Positions 46,288 to 57,102 of a stretch of DNA of 64,000 nt are shown in pieces; within the stretch, counting starts at the first letter, position 1, and each line of letters starts with the position of its first letter. A model generated the notes under the pieces. It saw only the letters and a program-made list of their open reading frames with translations, did not search any database and was not told the DNA's origin. Origin of the DNA: Plenodomus lindquistii (Eukaryota > Ascomycota > Dothideomycetes > Pleosporales > Leptosphaeriaceae); contig JANUWI010000002.1 in the NCBI GenBank assembly GCA_025504975.1, positions 434,001-498,000 of the forward strand. The letters are read 5' to 3'. Position numbers and translations under genes: made by a program.

Positions 46288-47864
46288 TCAGAACGATAAG
46301 AAATTGGGCCAATGTTGATTTGTGTCATGATCAACCGCAACACAAATCACCATCAGCTTGTTGCTTTGAATTCAAACCCCAATGGGATGGCGTCATGTGT
46401 GGTGAGAGGCTCTGAATGGCACGAGGTTGTGCTATGTACTTGTGAACTAGTGTGCAGCCTGGGTTGAAACCTATGACGACGATAGTCAAGGAGTCAGTGG
46501 TGCATAAATCGGAACATGAGAATGCGCACGATAAACTGTGACTTTGCAGAGTCTTGAGTGTCGTGGTCGCATGTATTTCAAATACGGCTTGCAACAAGAC
46601 GGTGGGGCGTTGGATGGATGATAAAAGGGCTGGGGGGGCCAGGGGCGTAGATTTCAAATGTAGACAAGTCATCTATCTCAAACAGCCTTGTGCACTCCAG
46701 TCCAATGCGGGCGGCTTAGTTTCTTGAGATACAAGGGTGGCGGCTATGGAAGGTTCTCTGGTGCTACCCGGAAGGGTTTCAGAAAAGCGTCTTGGTTGGA
46801 GGCGCTGCGTGCTGAAACACTGAACTCGATGTCGTACAGGCGTGATACCGGCCCGCTGTTGCTTGGGACCCGGACACTTGGCGTAGTCGCGCCTGTAAGC
46901 TGTAGGCCTTCCAATAGCCTGTCGTGCGTTGGGTGTCGGCCGCGCTCAGCGTCGCGATAACCTTCTGCCACTCATCTCAACTGCTCCAAGGACCATGGCC
47001 CCTGAGTCCTGATCCACCTGAGATGGGGCGGCGGACGCCCGTGAAGCTCCAATTTCCAATCGCTGGGCGTCGCACCCACGTGACTACATAGCTCTCCCGC
47101 CCAACCCAAGTGGAGCCATTGACCCTCGAACAAGCCAAAGCCAAAGCCAGAGCCAAAGCCAAAGCCAGAGCAGCAAAGACGGGGCAGCGTCACCGCTTCC
47201 CACCACTGGCGACTGTGCAAACCTGCTGTTGCTCCCCTGCACATTTCCAGTCGTGGCCTAGAGAGGTTCCGTTGTGGCGCATCGCGGCTTTGGCTGGCTG
47301 GCGGCTCTTGTTCGCTTTGTGGACCAATACTCCGCAGTGCAGTGCTGCAGGCTGCAGCCCGATCTCTTGAAGTTGCACGGCTGCTTACTCGCATGCGGCT
47401 GCCCCAAACGCTCACCTTCACCTCGGAATCTGCTCTTGCGCCCGCTGCACTGTCCATACCCATACCATACCGCCTCTGTTATATTGTCGCCAATAGCGCG
47501 CCCCCCTGATTGTGTCCTGCTCCCGGCACGGCCCACCCCGCCATTCACCGCATTTCCACCAGGGTCAGGCAGCGTTGGAGGAGGCAACGACACACGTCCA
47601 CGAGCGTATTGTGACTGCTCTGCGCCTGCTACCACCTGTTGTTGTGCCTGTGTTCAAGATCAAGCGCTGCGCCGAGTAAGTATACCCTCACCTCACCTCC
47701 CCTTCACTCCCACTGCCTCTGCCTCTGCCTCTGCCTTTGCACCTCTCTCCCACTGCTTGGCTGCGACTGCTGGACTGTGACTTGTCGCCCGCTGCCGCAG
47801 TACACGCCCACTGCCAAACCTAAACAGGGCCCTGTCAAACACGACTTAACACGACGCGTCAGAC
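46288..47864. other. promoter/intergenic region upstream of the PAK kinase
   Basis: About 1.6 kb without a supported gene. It contains a degenerate hexamer array of aaagcc/agagcc units (about 47133-47171) and a ctctgc hexamer run (about 47714-47740) close to the kinase start. Both are pyrimidine/purine-skewed simple repeats of the type seen in fungal promoters. Confidence 0.5.
47133..47171. repeat. degenerate hexamer array (aaagcc/agagcc)
   Basis: About six consecutive units alternate between aaagcc and agagcc in the upstream region of the PAK kinase gene. It produces an Ala/Lys-rich spurious ORF. Function is unknown. Confidence 0.8.
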
Positions 47865-50485
47865 ATGTATTCCCGCGACCAGTTCATGAACCCTGGCCCC
47901 GCGCCACGCCCTCCCACAGACCGTCCCCGCCTCGCCCTCACGCCCAACACCAGCAACACCCTTCCCGGCAACATGGCAGGTCTCAGCATGCAGTCGCCCG
48001 GCTTTGCCCAATCTTCGCAAATGTCGCTGGTCCGCACGCAAACAGAAAAGAGCACCTCCTCCACGGCAGTCGTCAAAGAGGGCATGGTCAAGGTCAAGGA
48101 CGAGGGCCTCTTCAAGTCGCTTGTCTGGGCTGATCGCTGGCTGGTGCTGCGCGAGTTCGAGCTCAACTTCTTCAAGAGCGCACACGCCTCCAAGGTCTCC
48201 AACACCATTCCTCTGCGCGACATCCTCGGCGTCGAGCGATCAGACACCCAGGCTTTGTCTTTCGAAATCACAAGAGCACTCAACACCAACAAAGGCTCGT
48301 CACCGCCTCGCGATGGGCCCACCAAGGTCATCACATGCAAGGTCGAGACAGATGATGATGTCTACTCGTGGATAGACAGCATCTACCAGCGCTGTCCTAG
48401 TATGGGCGGCGTCAGCAACCCCACCAACTTCACCCACAGAGTCCATGTCGGCTTCGATCCCACCAGCGGAGCTTTTGTTGGCCTGCCTGTGGAATGGGAG
48501 AAACTGCTCACAGCATCTGCACTTACCAAAGACGACTATGCGAAGAACCCCAAGGCTGTCCTTGAAGTTCTCGAGTTCTACACCGAGAAGCTCGTCAAGC
48601 GCTCCGAAGATCCCCAACAGTACCCCAGTCTGACCCCGACCCCACCAGTCAGTGCGGGCACGGAGAAGCAGCTCGGTTATGGTGGTAGTGGCAACTCTGT
48701 TGCGCCTCCACGACCAGCACCTCCCGGTAATTATCAGCGCAAGGATAGCTACAGTCGCCAGAATACCCCGCCTGGAGGTGGGTACGCGGCGCCTCAGAAT
48801 GGAGCCTCCCAGCAAGATCGCTATGAGCAAGAGCGTCGAAAAGAGGAGCAAGCACGTATGCAGCGAGAACGTGATAGGCAGCGTCAAGAGTATGAGCGAC
48901 AACAGCGTGAAGAACTGGCCGCATACAATGCCTCGCTTCCTCAGAAGAAGATTCCGCTCGCCCAGCAAGAAGTCGGAGGCGGTGGCTACGATTCCCGCGA
49001 TCCGAGTCCTTCCAGCCAGCAACGTTACAACCCGAGCCGTCCCGCGCCATCTACCCCCGGTGCTACTAGAAGCCAGCAACAGCCACAGCAGCCCCCAGGT
49101 TCTTTGCGCCAAATGGCTGCGCAGCGTCCTGCACCTCCGGCACCACAACAGCAGAATGCTAGCTACAGCACTTCCCCTTCGTCCAAGGCTCCAGCTCAAC
49201 AGCAGCGCCCGCCCATCCAGACCAACAATAGCTATACCAAGGGTTCCAGCTCTCAAATCCCGCAAGCTCGTCCTGCGAACGGGCAGTCACAGCAGCAAAA
49301 GCAATATCAAGGCTCTTCTGCTGCACCCAAGCCGTTGAATGTTGCCAAGCCTGCTGCAACTAGCGATGCTGTGAAGAAAGCTGAGCAGGCACTCACTAGC
49401 AAGCCCAAGGAGGAAACTCCGCGCAAGGATGTTCGTATGTCCAGCATGTCAGAGAGCGAGGTCATGGCCAAACTCCGAGAAGTCGTTTCGAAGGAACGTC
49501 CCCTGGATTCGTACAACAAGCAAAAGAAGATTGGACAGGGAGCTAGTGGATCTGTCTATGTTGCTCGCATTCGTGAGAGCGCCACCTCGCCAACTGCGCG
49601 CAGGGTCATGCAAGAGAACGGGCCGCGCGCTCAGGTCGCCATCAAGCAAATGGATCTTCGCAATCAACCGCGCAAGGAACTCATTGTCAACGAGATCATC
49701 GTCATGAAGGACAGCAAGCACCCCAACATTGTCAACTTCCTGGATGCATTCCTGCAAGAAGAGCAATCAGAGCTATGGGTCGTCATGGAGTTCATGGAGG
49801 GAGGTGCATTGACTGATGTCATCGACAACAACCAGTCCATCAGCGAGGATCAGATCGCCACCATCTGCTTCGAGGTATGTCCCAAATTGTACCAATCCTG
49901 TCATATGCTAACATCGACAAGACTTGCAAAGGATTGGAACATCTACATAATCAGAACATTATCCATCGCGATATCAAGAGTGACAATGTCTTACTTGATG
50001 GACGTGGCAACGTCAAGATTAGTACGACTGCTCTTTGCTCCCTCCTTCGGACTGTATGCTGACTCGCCATAGCTGATTTCGGATTCTGCGCCAAGCTCAC
50101 CGAGCAACGTAGCAAGCGTGCGACCATGGTCGGTACGCCCTACTGGATGGCCCCTGAGGTTGTCAAGCAGAAAGAGTACGGAAACAAGGTCGATATCTGG
50201 TCCCTGGGTATCATGGCTATCGAGATGATCGAGTCTGAACCCCCATACCTCAACGAGGAACCGCTCAAAGCTCTTTACCTCATCGCCACCAACGGTACTC
50301 CTCGCTTGAAGAAGCCCGACAAGCTCTCCAAAGAGCTCAAGGCCTTCCTCTCCGTCTGTCTCTGCGTCGACGTCAAGTCTCGCGCCAGTGCATCCGAGTT
50401 GATGAGCCACGACTTCCTCAAGAGCGGGTGCAGTCTCAACAGCCTGGCCCAGCTACTCAACTTCCGCAAGAACGGCAGTCACTAG
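47865..50485 (+). CDS. p21-activated protein kinase, Cla4 type (PH-CRIB-kinase)
   Basis: Exons 47865-49874, 49922-50021 and 50073-50485 encode 840 residues. A PH domain spans about 69-176 (VVKEGMVKVKDEGLFKS..., ADRWLVLREFELNFFKS). It is followed by the CRIB motif SNPTNFTHRVHVGFDPTSGA (184-203), which binds Cdc42/Rac-GTP. A Gln/Pro-rich linker runs to about 540. The kinase domain shows the Gly loop IGQGASGSVYVA (about 552), VAIK, HRDIKSDN (about 685-692), TDFGFCA (704-710) and GTPYWMAPEVV. PH plus CRIB plus Ste20-type kinase identifies Cla4 rather than Ste20. It acts in polarity, septum formation and hyphal growth at the plasma membrane. Both introns lie inside the catalytic domain. Confidence 0.95.
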
Positions 50486-52274
50486 TCAATTCCGGTTGTT
50501 ATCACAGGACGATAGCGCATTGTCCCTGGAGTACATCCAATTCAACCGTCACGCCCTCTAACTTGTTTGATACCCCTTTCATGTACATCTTACGGACCAA
50601 GTCGGCTTTCCTCTTACGTCGTCACATACACGAGAGTCCACTACGCTTTTTAGTGGCACAAGACATTTCGCAGCAGATCTTGATTGATCTTGGAGCCCTC
50701 CTGGTTACCGAAGATTCTTTCAATGGCAAGCTTGCTGTCTTGTCACTTGTTTTTAACTGCCTGGGCGAGTTCGATCATTGCGCAAACGATGGTGGCTGGG
50801 TCTTCTCGGGGTTTTCACGCCTCTCAAACATGTGCTCTGGCTCTTTTGGGAGGTCAGCTTGTGAACAAAAACACTAGCTGGCAGGTGAAGCACCATCTCA
50901 TTGAAAGGCTCAACACCAGATTTGCTTTGCCCGGGACTTTTGTCCGACTGTTTTGAAGTTTTCACACCTGGAGAAGGCCCTCCGCTACCTGAGTGAGAAT
51001 TCCACACGCGAAGTGGGCGGCAGATGATCAATTAGCATTGGTTGAGCCTTTTCTCTTTGAAGCGGCGGTTGTATAGCGGTTGAATAACTTCTTCTCTGGT
51101 TGCATTTTCTGGGGCGGAGGTATAATGAATCGAACATGGATCAATAATGAAATGTCGAGTTGAATGTTCATGAAAAGAAAACACATACATGTGTGTCTAT
51201 GTCTGATTGTGAATGTGAATGTCTAGTACCACAATGTGGATAAGCATTGTAGGTGAGACGCGTGGTCGAGCAAGATGGATTGATGGTCAGGGAATGCGAC
51301 GGACATGTCCATGTGACAACTGAGTTTCTCGGGTGTTTTGGCTAGCCTATTGATTGAGCTGGATAGTAGTGCGTGATGCCATTGCAACCAAGTGACTTGC
51401 CCATTTAGACTTTACACATTAGCATCGATCATCAAGGGTACGATTCACTTAGTCCACACAACATCTATGTTTGACGAGGCAGCTTCAACCCAAGCCCAAT
51501 TCACGATACAGCCCAAATACCAATATACGCTTCTAAGAAGAAAGGACCCCGCCATACATGGTCTTACATAGGCGTGGACGTATTCCTACTCACATTTTAC
51601 TTTGTCTGTGGCTAGACTTTATCTTTATATTCGCGTCTGGTCTTTCTCTCTCTCTATCTGTTTGTTGGTTGGCTTATATTCGTTACTAGCTGTAGATTCT
51701 TGGAGGGGGGGGGGGGGGGGTGTAAATTATGGAGCCATTTCATTCGCATTCGCTTTTTTGTGTATAAGGTATGGGTTGGGCGTAAGAGGTGGGATGGGGG
51801 TGACTGTGTGCTAGTCAATCAGCCGTTTTGATGAAGATGAAGAGATGGTAGTGGTTCGGCGAATTGATGGAAGATTACGAATAAAAGATGCAGCGACGCA
51901 GTGGAAGTAAGAGGGGAATTGGTACATTAGGGATTCTGTTACAACCTGTTTGCAGAGGCGTTACTGTGGAGAGCAAGACAGTAATATCAGGTTGCCTTGA
52001 ACCAGGCTCATCTTTTCCAAGTCTCGTATCTCGTTCACAGAGAAACAATATCAGGAGCCATGATTGAGTTTTCGAAGCATTTCATTGTGTTCGCCCAGCC
52101 CCCCATTCTATGGAAAAGACCTAGCACTGATCATATACAATCCACATGGCCTTGCCCTTGCAACACACCACGGGAATGTCTTTGAGCTCCGAGACCCTCA
52201 AATGAACCCGAATGAAGTAAACTCCTCTTTTCGTTTCCCTCTTTAGCCACGAATCTTTACGTCACATTGTGAAT
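50486..52274. other. convergent intergenic region, about 1.8 kb
   Basis: This region lies between the 3' ends of the kinase gene and the eL28 gene. No ORF was supported. A run of 16 G at 51705-51720 is the only notable simple sequence. Confidence 0.5.
51705..51720. repeat. homopolymer of 16 G
   Basis: An uninterrupted run of 16 guanines lies in the 3' intergenic region. Such runs are prone to length error in assemblies and can form G-quadruplex-like structures. Confidence 0.9.
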
Positions 52275-53042
52275 CTATGCCTCCTCCTTCTGGGCAGCGG
52301 CCTTGGTGGCCTTTGCGCCTCGCAGCTTGGTCTGCCTGGTGTCGGCCTTGACGGGCTTCTGGGACTTGCGGATGGCGGAAGCGCGGGCAACGGCGTCCTT
52401 GCGGAGGTCAGGACGGTAGTTGCGCTTGGTGGTGGAGTTGACGATGGCGGCATATGTCCTGGGTTGGGTTAGTGTATGGTTCCGTGATGGTTGCCGCTAC
52501 TGTTCTTCTTCTTCTTCAAAGATCTGTATAATTCCGGTATCAAGGTACACGTACTTGCGGGTTGATCGCTGGGGACCGAAGGTGACGGTCTGGGTAGAGG
52601 TAGCGGGCTGGTGGTGCTTGTCGGCCTTCTTGATCAGAAGGGTGACGCCGCCCTCCTTGCCGGGGATGACACCGATGGCCTGTTCCACTTGTCAATTCCA
52701 TGTCCGCGTTCTACAGTGTGATCCGAGTCGTCGCATTCGAGATTCGCAATGGGCGTACCTTGTTGGCAATCTGGCCCTCATTCTGCGCAATAATCAGCCA
52801 TTGTCCAATTCCTAGGTCCACACTTCCACAATAACATACCTTGCGGCTGTAGATGTTCCTCAGGTTAAGAGGATCGCGCGAGAACTGCACACCATTCGCC
52901 CTCTTGACAAGCGTAGCGCTGTGTCCCTCTACATCACACAGTCAACCTTCCATCCTTCCCAAAAAGTCTTTCGTCTCCTGCTCTGCGGGATGCACTCACT
53001 GGTAACCTCCCAGGCGAGATCGTGCGAGATAGTGGTGGCCAT
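52275..53042 (-). CDS. cytosolic large-subunit ribosomal protein eL28
   Basis: Five minus-strand exons, 53042-53000, 52928-52840, 52782-52759, 52679-52555 and 52458-52275, encode 154 residues. Exon 1 encodes MATTISHDLAWEVT. Exon 2 continues with KGHSATLVKRANGVQFSRDP and ends IYSRK. Exon 3 is a 24-base micro-exon (NEGQIANK). Exon 4 begins AIGVIPGKEGGVTLLIKK, and exon 5 reads TYAAIVNSTTKRNYRPDL and ends KAAAQKEEA. LVKR, FSRDPLNLRNIYS and the Lys-rich tail are characteristic of eL28 (RPL28), which budding yeast lacks but filamentous fungi retain. Many introns near the 5' end are typical of ribosomal protein genes. The first acceptor could be shifted by three bases. Confidence 0.92.
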
Positions 53043-53515
53043 TTTGTGTATTGGGGCGTGTGGATACGGGAGCTTGCAATCGGAGCTGTTCTTGAAAGTT
53101 CCCAATATTGAAGGGCGGTGCTCGTCTGAATTACCACCTTGGGCGTAGTGTGCGTCGAGGATGGATCAACGACGGGCCGACGCTTGACCCCTGTCCATAG
53201 TCAAGAGTGACGAGCGCGATGCAGCCAGGGCCCGGGACTTGTGGCGGTGCAGCCGAGACGACTTGTCCGCTGGCAGCGACAACCTCCGTGACGGCTTAGG
53301 CATCATCTCATCCGCGTATCCGAGTTTCGATAGACTGGGCGTCGTCAAACTACGCGCTGCGACTGCAGCTCCCCTCTCATCACCTTCCTTTTCTTTTTGT
53401 CCTTTCTCGTCGACCCCATTACTGCGCCTCCGCCGCGCTACTGAGGCACTCCCGAGCCCTCCGAGTTGTCGCAACCACCCGCATCCTTCACTCAGACCTC
53501 GAAACTACAGCCAAA
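53043..53515. other. bidirectional promoter region
   Basis: This interval lies between the divergent eL28 and UPF0357-like genes. It contains pyrimidine-rich stretches (cttccttttctttttgtcctttctc near 53380-53405) typical of fungal ribosomal/housekeeping promoters. No further element can be named. Confidence 0.5.
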
Positions 53516-53934
53516 ATGGCTTACATGATGTACTCTGTGTTTCTCTCGGTCCTGGTGTTCGCTACCGGTATGTCGGCTATTTACGTCATCTTGGACATTC
53601 ACTGACTCTCATAGTGGGCTACTTCACACGGCACCGCTGGATACATCTACTCCCCATCCCTGGACCAATATATACGCGTCTCCCCACCTCATTCCGCGAC
53701 GACATCGAAGCCGGGCTATCCTCGTCGGCCTTCGACCTAGGTACCAACGTTGAAGCGGGCGATTCGCGACAGGGCCTTGACGATGCGGGGAAGAAGGAGG
53801 TTATGCGCATCATGAAGAGGAAGGGTGTCGACTTTGACGAAGCGCGGAGAATCTACATGCAGGAACGCTTCAAGAAGAATAATATCGGTGCAGACGGTGT
53901 ACCCCGGGACCCCAAATTCGTTAGCTTTTCTTGA
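53516..53934 (+). CDS. small single-pass membrane protein, UPF0357-like
   Basis: Exons 53516-53567 and 53615-53934 encode 123 residues. The N-terminus MAYMMYSVFLSVLVFAT is a signal anchor. It is followed by VGYFTRHRWIHLLPIPGP, a conserved linker, and then a soluble part with DFDEARRIYMQERFKKNNI and the C-terminal GVPRDPKFVSFS. The last motif and the overall layout match the conserved fungal family I recall as UPF0357 (yeast YCL012C-like); I could not check this name. No catalytic residues are evident. Its function is unknown. The intron (gtatgt...catag) interrupts the sequence directly after the hydrophobic helix. Confidence 0.82.
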
Positions 53935-54466
53935 TTGTTACTGTCTTTGCATTCCATTCTTTGTCTCGTTATGTTCCATTTGTTCAAACTCACATAGTTC
54001 TTGGCGGCTAAGCTTTCGAGATTTATTCCTTAAGTCTATCACAAAGGTGCAAGGGTTTGGAGGCACGTAAGCATGGATTTGGTATCTGGTTTTGACCTTG
54101 GGATGCGGCACATCAGCCGTCCCCACTTTTCACATTTCCTATGTTCATCTACTTCGCGTCTCTGGCACGGCTTTAGCACACTTTTAGCCAATAATCCATA
54201 TCTGGCGACATGTCCTCCCGAAACAATTGCCTTTCTCCACATGTTCTTCGTGTCATGCGACGTGAGGCAGAGGTGGTGATTGCTCTTTCCAGTAACTTCG
54301 CCGTAAGGGCGAAAGTAAGTGCATGATCGATGGTGAAGTTGACAATTTTCCTTGCTGCCGTAAAGCTCTGTTTGGAAAGTATTTCCTCAACGGCAGAAGG
54401 AAGTGCCGTCCAGACGTGTCGCAATGACTTGTCCGAGTGAAGTAACTGATTCGCCGTCCAACCATT
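53935..54466. other. convergent 3' intergenic region
   Basis: This interval lies between the 3' ends of the UPF0357-like gene and the SF3B4 gene. No supported gene was seen on either strand. Confidence 0.5.
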
Positions 54467-55557
54467 TCAGCGTTGTGGTGGATATCCCTGAGGTGGTGCG
54501 AATCCAGGTGGAGCGCCGTATGTCGGAGGGAAGCCAGGCGGTGGTCCATTATTGAAACCAGGTGGCGGTGGATAGTAGCTAGAAGGTGCTCCACTTGGGG
54601 GACGAGCTGGTAAGCCAGACGGCGGGGGCGGTAGCGATGGAGGTCCGCCAGGAGGCACAGCTGGGGGTCGTCCATAGGATCCGTTCGGCGCACCATATCC
54701 AGGGGGACCTGTGGGAGCACCATAACCGGGAGCGCCGTTGGGAGGCCCCCCAAAGCCGGCAGGACCACTAGGCGCGACAGGTGCACCTCGAGTATCTGCG
54801 CCCATGCCTGGTCCAGTTGGTACTCCATTGGCGCCAGCAGGCAGCTGAAACAGATGCGCCGGGAGAGGTTGCACGGCAGGCGCAACACCGTGAGCCTTGG
54901 CCTGTTTCGCAAGCATGCGCTCTGCTTCATCTCCGTGCCTCTCGCCTTTTCCGTCCTTCTTGTACGCGTACTGTACAGAAATCTGCTTGTTCATCATGTA
55001 CTGACCGTGCATGCTTGCAATGGCCGCATCCGAAGACTCAAAGTCACCAAAGGAGATGAAGCCATATCCCTTTGAGAGGTTCGCCTCGTCGCGCGCTATC
55101 TTTGGGGCGTTGACGAGAGGTCCAAATTGGCCAAAAGTGTCGTAGAGCGTCTTCTCGTCCACCATGGCGTCCAGGTTGCCGATGAACAGCTCGGCGCCGA
55201 TTTCGACGTTCCGTTGCTTGTCGGCAGACGCCTTGTTAACGCGAATGCGACTGCCATAGAGAGCGATGTTGTTCATGATCTTGGGCGCATAGTCGGCCTC
55301 TTCCTCGGTGTGGAACTCGACGAAGCCGAAGCCTTGATGCTGGCTGTTGACGCGATCGACGGGCATGTTGACGTTGCGAACGCGGCCGGCGTTGAGCATC
55401 AGCTCGTGGAGAATGCGGGGCGTGACGCGCTCATGGAGATTGCCGCAATACACTGTGGCCTCCTTGTTCTGTTCCCTATGGAGAGTGAGCACATGCTGCC
55501 TGCGGCTCTGCGAATGGTGATGTTGGCTGACCAGTGACGGGAGCTTGGGGCAGACAT
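54467..55557 (-). CDS. U2 snRNP splicing factor SF3B4/Hsh49
   Basis: Two minus-strand exons, 55557-55532 and 55475-54467, encode 344 residues. Exon 1 is only 26 bases (MSAPSSRHW), and splicing restores the family-typical RHWEQNKEATVYCGNL. Two RRMs follow: RRM1 (about 14-90) with TVYCGNL and GFGFVEF, and RRM2 (about 100-178) with ELFIGNLDAMVDEKTLYDTF and GYGFISFGDF. The C-terminal 130 residues are Gly/Pro-rich (APGYGAPTGPPGYGAPNG and similar), as in animal SF3B4. It is a component of the SF3b complex that tethers U2 snRNP to the branch site in the nucleus. Divergent from the Tom7 gene. Confidence 0.94.
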
Positions 55558-55872
55558 TGCGACTTTCTCGCAGCAAGAACCGGTTAGAGGCTCTCGGCAG
55601 CAATCAAAGACCCAGGGCGATTTCTATTGAAAAGGCGGCGTGGTTGTCGGGCGGGCGTCGCAGCTGGGGAGCGATGCGCCCATCTCGAAGTTTTGGAGCT
55701 ATGATGGCGCGCTAGCACGTATTGGGCTACGGCGATATTTTGGCGGCCATGCATCTTTGCGCATGTCGAAAGCGACTCCAGACGTCACATCGCCATACGC
55801 CCACCACCACCGCCCGTTTCCTGCGTCACCTCTCCCCGCACTCGAGGCTCAACCCGACACACAAAAGCTGCA
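55558..55872. other. bidirectional promoter region
   Basis: This interval separates the divergent SF3B4 and Tom7 genes. No ORF with support and no nameable element was seen. Confidence 0.5.
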
Positions 55873-56073
55873 ATGTACCAACTATCGGAAGAGTCAAAGG
55901 TGTGCCCACAATGTTGCAAACAGACACCCAAGGGCCGCCATCTGACTCTCTACTAGGAGCGCATTGCCCGCATCATCGATGTCTCCCGCGTCGCTATCCA
56001 CTACGGCTACCTTCCTCTTATCCTCTACCTTGGTTACTCGCAAAGCCAGCCAAAGCCTTCTCTGATCCGGTGA
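55873..56073 (+). CDS. TOM7: mitochondrial outer-membrane translocase subunit Tom7
   Basis: Exons 55873-55899 and 55957-56073 encode 47 residues. Exon 1 gives MYQLSEESK. Exon 2 gives ERIARIIDVSRVAIHYGYLP, then LILYLGYSQSQPKPSLIR and TGA. SEESKERI, the helix with HYGYLPLILYLG and the terminal PKPSLIR are characteristic of Tom7, the small tail-anchored subunit that modulates the TOM complex. Most fungal Tom7 proteins continue a few residues (a LxSPLA-like end). The codon before the stop overlaps a perfect donor (cg|gtgagc), and a possible acceptor at about 56148 is followed by tcg cct cta tag in another phase. Splicing there would also give a stop right after the Arg. The exact C-terminus is therefore uncertain. 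Too short to be found as a long ORF. Confidence 0.88.
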
Positions 56074-57102
56074 GCCCACCTTCCTACCTTTGAACCACGG
56101 ATGCGAGGATACTGCTTTGTGTTGTACCTATCATACCACAAGCAAGCAGATGAATCGCCTCTATAGGTGTGCAAAGCCTCAAGAATCTTGAATTTCTATT
56201 TGGCCTTTCCAATTTCTGATTAAAGTCGCTGACAATTCTAGCCTCTTCTCTCCTCTTGCATAAGCGCATACGAATTGCAATTCAACATAGACGAGCGTGA
56301 ACGATTCTTTGTACTATACGACACACTTTAGGTGCTATGTTCTTTTCTGGTGTCATGTCGGTTTGAGGAGAGCGAAGGACTGCGTAGACAGCCCGGTATG
56401 ACGATTCTCCTCTACAAAACAACGGTAGTCATCAATCGAGGATTTCCGTACGGGATTGCGATGTCCCCCATGTAAAACAAAGCGCTTGAACGAATAAATA
56501 GTAGCCCTGCAGCATGGCTTGCAACACGGCACATATTAATATCAGTAGCGCCCTCCACTTTCAGCCCACGGACATTCCTCACCACTTGTGTGTGTCACAT
56601 CACTGGGATACGAAGTTCTCAGACTGCGATACGATTTGTCTAGGCTGATCTTAGTAGTGTCGGACATGGAACGATTGACATCTCGGCAGGGCGGAGTGAC
56701 AGGTTTGTGGGAGGATCTACGAACGCCAATAATGCACGCTAGAAGCCCCACGTGGTACCCTGGTTCGCGTACTCGAGCATCGTCTATGCTCCTCAACCAA
56801 CAACTCCGCCCTCACGAATTGATGTTCCGGTCTCTGCCTCTGTCGGCTCTATCAGAATGGCGCCGTGTACCCAGCCGCATGCCGTCAAATTTCCTTTAGT
56901 CTCTGCTACGGTTCCTTCTTACCAAGCCCCTACGTTTCATAGACCATTTCTGTTTGTCGCGGGTCATATCGTATCTTTCCTTCACTTGTGTCGAAACCTC
57001 TCGAGCTAACTATTGCACTTCTTTTGCCGTCTCGATTTCTGTATATGATAGTCCTAACAGATATTGAGGACATCGTCACATGCTCTACTGCCGTTTCTTA
57101 CG
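56074..57102. other. intergenic region
   Basis: About 1 kb lies between Tom7 and the Fungal_N gene, holding 3' UTR and promoter sequence. No gene is supported. Confidence 0.5.

Noticed and set aside
47846..49265. Long antisense ORFs (up to 321 codons) across the PAK kinase N-terminal half
   Set aside because: They are shadows of a GC-biased coding strand; the sense strand has clear PH, CRIB and linker sequence.
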